DNA from: Cudoniella acicularis
Lineage: Eukaryota; Ascomycota; Leotiomycetes; Helotiales; Helotiaceae
NCBI GenBank assembly: GCA_013054445.1
Contig: JAAMPI010000071.1
Location: 1 to 64,000 of the forward strand
Direction: 5' to 3'
Length of the DNA stretch: 64,000 nucleotides
Part shown: positions 57,680 through 64,000 of the stretch, piece by piece
Layout of the letters: each line of letters begins with the position of its first letter
Position numbering within the stretch: the stretch's first letter is position 1
Notes under the pieces: model-generated
Databases searched by the model: none
What the model was told of the DNA's origin: nothing
Seen by the model: only the letters and a program-made list of their open reading frames with translations
Made by a program: the position numbers and the translations under genes

Positions 57680-59863
57680 CGCGCTTATTCTTGTTATAGT
57701 AATATTTGTTTAAAAGATTGCGTAGTATATAAGAAGAGTGCGTAGTTTTTTGAAAGGATGTGTATGTTTTGAAGGATGCGTGCGGCGAAGTTGTTGAGTC
57801 CACTGTTCTTGATTCCGTCGCAATAGCAACCTAATGATAGCGTCAGGCATGGTGAATAAAATTCTTTGTATTTTCATGTCTATAAACTCCAACTACGCTA
57901 TTGTTGATTCCACCATTGCTAAGTATATTCTTGGCATCAGACTATACGAAATCCATGCCTCTAGGGAATCCCCAATGTAACAAAGTCAAACCTGGTTCTG
58001 ATAAATGAAATCTTGTCCCTCTTCATGGACTTTATTGCCGTTGTTGACCCTACGTCACATGTGTTGTCCGTGCTGGGTATCCGGGCTTTACTATGGCAGT
58101 GCGTACCGTAATCAATGAGTGGTTGGAACGAACTTGACGAGGAATTATCAGGAAAATGTATAATAAGGCGGTCGCGAAGATATAAAACTAAGATATAAAT
58201 TCATTGATTGGCCGAGTGTTTGCACTGTCTGTTCTCAATCTACCTGACGAGCAAGCCCCGCCAAATAATTTGTCCTCATTGCCAACAGAGAACATCTCTT
58301 GATCTGATCTAACAAAGCCTGCGCAAGCCGGAAGTACGTCAGAGCCCCCCTCCCCCTCCCCCTCTCCCAAAATCTTCAGTGCTCACAGTCAAGAGGTACT
58401 GACTCTCATGAGCTGACGCAGGTCCAACTTGGACAGCAGCAACACATTAGAAGTCGAAGTTGTCGACATCCTTAGCCAACATGATTATGACGAAACTTGG
58501 GGCTGTCGCTGGAGCGGTCGCAGAAGCTGCTCGCGCAAACCTAGATAAGGAGATTGCCCGGAAGAGGTCAGAGGGGGTGCTAAAGGCAGGCCAGAGAACC
58601 TTGGTGAAATTAGAGTGGACTATACAGACAGTGGATGCAGCTTAGGCCTTTGAGAAAGTACGAACCTGTGTTTGAGCACCTGGTATTCAATGTTGACTAG
58701 ATCAGTCTGTAGACTTGAGATCCATCCAAAATGTCGGCGATAGTCCTAGTAGTAAAGCTATCAAGTGGACAGGACCAATCGTGCATGGAGACGTCTTGCC
58801 TGAGCCGATGAGATACCCAAGCTCAGCACTTGGTTCCCTTCAGTTACCTGAATTCGGCGAGAGTGGGCCGATCATGATAGAGAGTGGTGTAGTCGCATAT
58901 TTTCGGGACTCATCTCCTGTTGTGTATCGTGCATGTGGAGGAGGGCGAGGGATCTTATTTTATATCAGCTAAAACCACACGTGAGATCATCAGCCTGTCA
59001 TTATATTAGAGGGCACATTGTTAAAAGTAGATTGTGAGATCACTTTTTCTCCCAGTCCAGAGGTTTCTAATGTCTACTGCCGATGGATGTACATCTCCTG
59101 GGGATCGACAAGCCCCAAATTCTCTGCGTAGTGTTTTGCAGTGTTCGAGATGCCCGATATATTAGCAGTGTTATATATTGGTAGAGAGCTGGCATTGGCG
59201 AGAAATCCATCGATCAAAGGGTTATGAATTCATTCCTTCCATAAGCGGTCCCTTGGCGTACTTATCGATAAACAGGTCATTCGGTTCTATAAACGTCTCT
59301 GTTGAGAACCTGGCGATGTAGTGCGTCGTTCGCGTACACAGCGCCATTAAAATTCTCTGTTATAATTGGGTAGGCAAACTTGTTCTAGCTGTAGAAAGCT
59401 GTCTCGAGAATCCCACCCACATATAGATCTTCGACTTCGTTCAACTTTGAGGTTGCACAGTTGAGGCTCCCCGCCATGAAAGGGTCCGCGAGATCCCTCA
59501 TCCTGTTCCTCGCATCGTCTGAATCGACGTTGGCGATGTTATACATCCTGTTTGGAGTCTACATGGCGTCGAGACAAATTTGGTTCCACAATATTGTACT
59601 ATAAGTTCTAGGTGAGTTTGTGTGGTCGAAAGTGTTGTTGCCCGGAGAGGATTGATCTGATGTTGTCATTAGGGTATCATTGCCCAGAGCAGACGAAGGA
59701 TCCAGACGTCGTCTCCTATCTTGCAACCTACAGTCGACTGGTCGCTCATCATGCCGCTTCTTGTTTTGAGACTCAGAGTAATGCGGACAGTTATAAGTTT
59801 GAGGGAGCTTGCCTGCTGGCTGTGCACCGAGGTTGTTCGAGCTGCCAAACCAGACTACAAACT
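57680..59863. other. Accessory stretch with decayed coding fragments
   Basis: The only hints are two plus-strand fragments in the same frame. One starts at ATG 58481 (MIMTKLGAVAGAVAEAARANLDKEIARKR, to a TAG at 58643), and the other is 58715-58972 (IKWTGPIVHGDVLPEPMRYP...). They are separated by three stops and may be one decayed gene. A minus frame at 59559-59927 is open for 122 codons without motif. CT-rich low-complexity sequence lies at 58347-58369. Confidence 0.35.
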
Positions 59864-60068
59864 CTAGGTAGGGTTCACAGCTTTCATCAGCCGGGTGTCG
59901 GAATTGGTAAGCTCTGAGAAGGTCCACCCATATGCCATCAAACCGGTAACAATTATATACGCAGCGATCTGTTCGAGCGACCTAGCGCGGTCCTCGCATT
60001 TCGGAAGTTTTGTCTTTCGATACTCAAGCACGCAAGTAACATCCTCCTTATTGAAGAATTTTTCCCAT
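59864..60068 (-). CDS. Coding exon fragment, unknown family
   Basis: The exon begins after a well-formed 54-nt intron (60122-60069, GTAAGT...AAACAG). It reads WEKFFNKEDVTCVLEYRKTKL, then SLEQIAAYIIVTGLMAYGWTFSEL, to a TAG at 59864. The middle may be a membrane helix. The upstream exon at about 60124-60200 contains SGVTIGDWEKS in one frame, but phase and stops do not fit cleanly, so the gene may be decayed. Possibly the 3' part of the gene at 60210-61001. Confidence 0.35.
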
Positions 60069-60209
60069 CTGTTTAACCGCAACGGTTAGCTATTATTAGC
60101 TGGACTTAACCAGAAAACTTACATGGCGGACACTTTTCTCCCAATCTCCAATAGTTACCCCAGACCCGCTTGTTCAATGAGATTTATGTAGTTTCTGCTT
60201 CTCTTATAA

Positions 60210-61001
60210 TCAGCCTTTACTGTTTTCAAGTCTTCCAAACAGCTTTGCGGCAGACATCCGTCCTCGTCCTGAAACAAGATATCGATCCAGGTCCTCGTGT
60301 TGGGTTATGTGGTCTACGTCGTGGGCAAAGAAAACCAAACAGAGGCGATCAACGCACTCGTACTCGCCCTGGGCGTTCCCGATCCTCTTACGGCCTCGGT
60401 GCAATCGACGCAGCCTAGAGACAACGCCTTGTGTGGATGCCAACCCCGCAGTCTCCTCCACTTCGGAGTCAATGAAGATGGGCGACTTTACGGACCAAAG
60501 ACTCCTGTATGATTCAACCGTGGGCTGGGCGGCTTCAGAAAAGCCTTTGACAACACGGACGAGACGATTTATTCGCTTCTCCTTACTAGACAAAAATGCC
60601 TTTCTGAAGAATAACGTAGCGGCCTCTTCCAGTGTACTGCCAGTTGTGAGTACCCGTGGATCACCAAAACTCGTGGTTGTTAAATGGGAATCCGGTGGAG
60701 AGCAAATAGGTGAAAGACTGGTCGGTATTAGAGCAGTCGAGGAAGGATTTGGGGTGTTGGGAGGCGACCGGAAATCGGTAGTTGATTGAATAGTGGATTC
60801 GATGCGAGCCGTTGAGGCTGGACCGGGTGGTTGATAACTCGATGGAGGACTCGATTCATCACGACCCGTTGAGGCTAGACCGGGCGATTGACAGCTCGAT
60901 GGAGGACTCGATTCACCACAACCCATTGAGCCTGGACCGGGCGATTGACAGCTCAATGGGGCAGGCAGACCGGTCGATGCTTGAGAATTAATCGATGCCA
61001 A
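60210..61001 (-). CDS. Pro/Ser-rich repeat protein fragment, unknown
   Basis: About 263 codons are open, but the track start is a TTG, and a TTCTCAG acceptor lies just upstream (near 61025). This is therefore an internal exon with an undefined first exon. The N-terminal part has three copies of a 19-residue repeat (SCQSPG-..-ESSPPS). Later segments are TLEEAATLFFRKAFLSSKEKRINRLVRVVKG and, near the end, ECVDRLCLVFFAHDVDHITQHEDLDRYL. I recognise no family. The neighbourhood includes other lineage-specific genes. Confidence 0.4.
   Translation of the reverse strand: MASINSQASTGLPAPLSCQSPGPGSMGCGESSPPSSCQSPGLASTGRDESSPPSSYQPPGPASTARIESTIQSTTDFRSPPNTPNPSSTALIPTSLSPICSPPDSHLTTTSFGDPRVLTTGSTLEEAATLFFRKAFLSSKEKRINRLVRVVKGFSEAAQPTVESYRSLWSVKSPIFIDSEVEETAGLASTQGVVSRLRRLHRGRKRIGNAQGEYECVDRLCLVFFAHDVDHITQHEDLDRYLVSGRGRMSAAKLFGRLENSKG
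60790..60960. repeat. 57-bp in-frame tandem repeat, about three copies
   Basis: A unit containing GTTGAGGCTGGACCGGG recurs with 57-bp spacing: at 60811, 60868 and 60925. It encodes the 19-residue Ser/Pro repeat of the minus-strand gene. Confidence 0.85.
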
Positions 61002-61727
61002 ATCCTTTAGTGATGAAGCTCTGACCTGAGAACTTGTCGATTAGAAGACAGAAGCACCAGGGGGTTTGAACTTTGGTAGTACAAGACACCAGCAATTGTC
61101 TGCTATGCCTCGCTCGAAGAACTGCTCAAAGCATAGGCGTAAAACCTGAGTGACAGTTAGCAAAGTTCAGGATATAGGAGTTTTCAACGTGCATTTGATG
61201 AGAGGATATCAGTAGGAGAAAATCCGCTCAAAGCCCAGATAAGTACCTCCTCCTTGGTTTAATTCCTAGGTCGTACGTTTTGAAATTTGCCTTGCACACG
61301 TTGCGACCCAGTTTGCCTGGCCTCTGGGCGACAGTGCCCAATATAAAACTTCTTAACTCTGCAGTCTGATGTGTTAAATTTGCAGAACAGCCAAAAATTC
61401 CAGTCACCCGACCCCACTATAACAATGAACGCAATCCGCTGGGCCGAAAATTATCGCCTTCTTCTGTTCCCGACCCTAGCATCGCCGCAAAATCAATTTC
61501 CATAGTACGGCTGCTCTCATCACAAATAATAGCATGTTGATTTGAGATAGCTATTACCACCCTCCTCGTCTTCTTACTATCTCTCAACATTGTCAATGGA
61601 ATGGTTGCGTAGAGATCACACCACAATACCACTAGAGGACATAATGGTACTACAGTAGAATGAGCACCAGAAATATTACCTAAAAGCCATTTATTACCGT
61701 ATTCCTTTTCATCTCCAAAGCCAATAT
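61002..61727. other. Intergenic region, no supported gene
   Basis: About 730 nt. A minus-strand frame at 61417-61632 (71 codons) carries no domain. Confidence 0.4.
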
Positions 61728-63127
61728 CTAGACATCTCCCGTCCCTGGTATCATGTTATTCGCCACAACCACACCATTTGAAAACCATGTCCAGTAGTCC
61801 CCCTGCAGCCATTGCCCGACCTGCGCAATTAAATGCAATAGCTTGAATATCCCTTCGTACGTATCAGTTCCAGCATCGAGTTTCCTCCATGGTCCACAAA
61901 CCACCTGTATGTATATCAGCTCCACTAATAGGATAACTTACGTTCTTGAGCTTACCACTTCTCTATCTTCCAGCTTCCACGACATATGCAGCATCCAGTC
62001 GTGCCCGACGACCGTCCACCCCAGTAAAGGCTGCAGGAGTGTGGCTCTATCAAACAATTCCTCTACCTTCGCCAGGCCAGCAGCTGCCCAAACTCCATAC
62101 TGTACGATCGCCTCGTCCCGATTGCCGCCTGACCCTTTGACCTCGATCCCACATGCCATGGGGATAATTTTCGTATACGGATCTGTCATTTGGCTGAGTG
62201 TGGTGCCGCCCATTTTATTTCGCAGCTTCGCTACTTCAGCATGGTCTGGCGTGAAGCATAGTGCTACATCGGCCTCTTTATGAAACGGGGTTGGCGAGTT
62301 CGCAAGGGTAGGGAGATATTGTGGATCGATGTTTTGTGTTTGGCTTGAGCTGTTAGTTTCTCATTGTCCCGGAGGCATAGAATATAGGACTTACATGCTG
62401 TTCGCTTCGAGCATTTCGAGGTTGGAGTGAAGCTTCGCCGTATCAAGCACCGTCCGTACAACTTGCACCCACGCATTCTCATCTTTTTGGTATCGTTGGC
62501 ATGTCTCTGCCGCTTTGTGGATTTCTTTGACACTTGCCCAGAGACTGTCAAGCTTGGCCGCGGGGGTTGTACAGCCGGTATCAAAGCAGCTATAGTCGAT
62601 ATCGTCGAATTCGTTAGGGGCGACCACTTTCAGTTGGTCCTAAAGGTCTGTTAGGGTTCGGCTGTTTGTCCTCAACGTTTAGGTATCATGCTTGCCTTAA
62701 GTTGCTCTGGGATCACGCCCTTTCCCCCGGCTTGTAAGAGGTTCTTTTTCAGCTTCGACACGTATTCTGGCAGGATAGTTTCGCTAACTTGCTTGCAGTG
62801 GATGGCAGGCGTCGCCGCAGCCAGCAATGTCCGCAGAGTGCGTGTTGGACTTTGGGAACGGGAGCGGTGTGTTGAGGGTCTTTTGGGAGTCAGTATGGGT
62901 CGTTGGGAGATGATGCTCCGCTCGGACATCGTGCGCTTTCGTTTTCGCCCTCGATGGTGACGATGATCTGGCGGCGTGGTAGAGCGACGTCGCGACTGCG
63001 GCGGGGAAGGCAGCGCAGAGGGTGCAGTTTTCCATCCTGAGGCTCCAACTGAGCCATCTGCAGCAGTTTGGCCATCAATGCTCGACAGCCATGATTCGAC
63101 CGTCGTGTGCGTTTTCGGCAGTTCCAT
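61728..63127 (-). CDS. Fungal PD-(D/E)XK nuclease-like protein (PDDEXK_12 type)
   Basis: Four exons (63127-62696, 62639-62395, 62349-61956, 61904-61728) give 415 aa. Intron 1 has a GC donor (CTTAAG|GCAAGC) with CTAAC before TTTAG; the others are GT-AG. The start is MELPKTHTTVESWLSSI, the usual short opening of this family, followed by a Ser/Arg/Pro-rich disordered region. The core has KEADVALCF with a candidate metal-binding Asp (about residue 253) and GIEVKG with Glu295-x-Lys297, the E-x-K of the fold. LQPLLGWTVVGHDWMLHMSW and HLIAQVGQWLQGDYWTWF complete the domain. The family is frequent in filamentous ascomycetes and of unknown role. The gene looks intact amid decayed neighbours. Confidence 0.85.
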
Positions 63128-63561
63128 TGCTATGAGTATAATGTGCTGTGGTTGTTGGAGTCGTTGAGGCGATCGGCGCGGGTTTGACAACTGTGTTGCG
63201 CGTTGTCACGGAAACAACATCTAGCGTGTGAGTGCCACCAGAGACCAAAGTTTAGAATTTCTTATCACGACATTAGTAATAGATTCGAAATCTAAATTAT
63301 ACTATAATAATAACATTTCGCAGGTATATTAGGAAGTTCTAGCGAGTTTTAACTATTTTCACTACCTGCTAGTTATTAAGATAATTTCCTACCGGATTGC
63401 CGTCATCTTCACTACTGGGATCAGAATCGCTGTGCCCAAACCATCGCCATCGCTGCTTGACGGCCAACCCCCCTGCAATACTACCGCGCTTATGCTGCGG
63501 TTCGGTCCTGGCCACATCCCCTCCTCACAGTCGTTCCACTGTACGAGACGCGGGGTAAGGT
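63128..63561. other. AT/TA-rich spacer between divergent nuclease-like and kinase-like genes
   Basis: From 63260 to 63400 the sequence is rich in TpA and TAA/TAG trinucleotides, like the RIP-type relic at 55.4-56.2 kb. No gene can be read. Confidence 0.4.
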
Positions 63562-64000
63562 ATGCCAGCTGAAGCCAGGGACAGATGTTCCCTCATCGTA
63601 GTGAAGTGTCTAACAATTGAAGGTTACAAGGATTTCGTCCAAGAGAATCGAATTTTCGACATCCTGACGCAACATCCAACTTGCCCTGAACTTGTGGCCA
63701 GTTTCCTGCGCTTCGACAATGGTAATTTCCTGGAATATATGCCTGGATTCTCTCTCTCCGAACATTTGCAACGTCACCAAATTAGAGACCCGAAATCTAC
63801 TCGGGTCTTATCGGTATAAAGCCTCGAGCCACTTTCGTTGCGCAAGATATGGATAAAAGCATTAGCTGAAGGTATTGCTTGGCTCGAATCGCTTGGACTT
63901 GCTCACGGTGATCTAAAACCTGAGAATGTCTTGGTTGACAAACAAGATCGTGTCAAGATTGGGGATTTCGATTATACGAATTTCATCGGTTCAGAATTCG
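63562..64000 (+). pseudogene. Fungal protein-kinase-like gene, broken by TAA, cut by window end
   Basis: The frame from 63562 reads CLTIEGYKDFVQENRIFDILTQHPTCPELVASF and SLSEHLQRHQIRDPKSTRVLSV, then TAA (63817-63819). The same frame continues SLEPLSLRKIWIKALAEGIAWLESLGLAHGDLKPENVLVDK and VKIGDFDYTNFIGS to the window edge. HGDLKPEN is the catalytic loop and GDFDYT the DFG-like segment of a fungal-specific kinase family. An N-lobe beginning probably lies upstream of the ATG. The TAA could come from CAA by C-to-T change. A 36-nt intron spanning it (GTATAA...CAAG) is too short to be likely. Confidence 0.65.

Overview
This window is nuclear DNA of a filamentous ascomycete (Pezizomycotina). I infer a leotiomycete-like fungus, but the class is not proven. 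The evidence is short introns (about 45-110 nt) with GT-AG borders and CTAAC-type branch sites, compact gene spacing with many divergent pairs, and proteins typical of filamentous ascomycetes: a GH43 secreted hydrolase, a But2-domain cell-wall protein, a fungal STAND N-terminal protein, an ArAE/FUSC transporter, a fungal PD-(D/E)XK protein and C-to-T style decay of repeats.

1-3.2 kb: no convincing gene. 3.2-25.4 kb: conserved genes alternate with fast-evolving ones. They are an Ups2-like mitochondrial lipid-transfer protein, a Bcp/PrxQ peroxiredoxin, a complex I 21-kDa subunit, a STAND-N protein with acidic repeats plus an orphan exon, a broken coiled-coil gene, LTO1 and methionyl-tRNA synthetase on a shared promoter, an SDR divergent from NatA catalytic subunit ARD1, a DUF1761-type membrane protein, a membrane-anchored histidine phosphatase, an interrupted tRNA-like gene and a GH43 protein lacking the usual general-acid glutamate. 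27-53.5 kb: a But2-domain protein, then housekeeping genes: DIM1 rRNA dimethylase, gamma-tubulin complex GCP3, SAGA subunit HFI1/ADA1, AIP1, a large FUSC transporter, DNA polymerase epsilon subunit DPB2, a NASP/Sim3 histone chaperone, a Gyp1-type RabGAP and the mRNA 3'-processing factor HRP1, which carries a 1-kb intron.

53.6-64 kb: the character changes abruptly to an accessory region. It has a CorA-like membrane-protein relic with TAG stops, a 54-bp minisatellite, an AT-rich relic whose stops are nearly all TAA/TAG, a CCHC-type DNA-binding-like gene beside an acidic-repeat exon, a 57-bp repeat gene, an intact PD-(D/E)XK nuclease-like gene and a fungal kinase-like gene broken by TAA. This fits a RIP-affected compartment next to a stable gene-dense one.

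Four otherwise well-conserved or plausible genes (AIP1, DPB2, the Gyp1 homologue and the coiled-coil gene) each contain a single-base frame break, three of them in homopolymer runs. Since DPB2 is expected to be essential, base-level assembly error is the simplest explanation. Exon joins below were worked out by eye from splice signals, reading phase and remembered family alignments.
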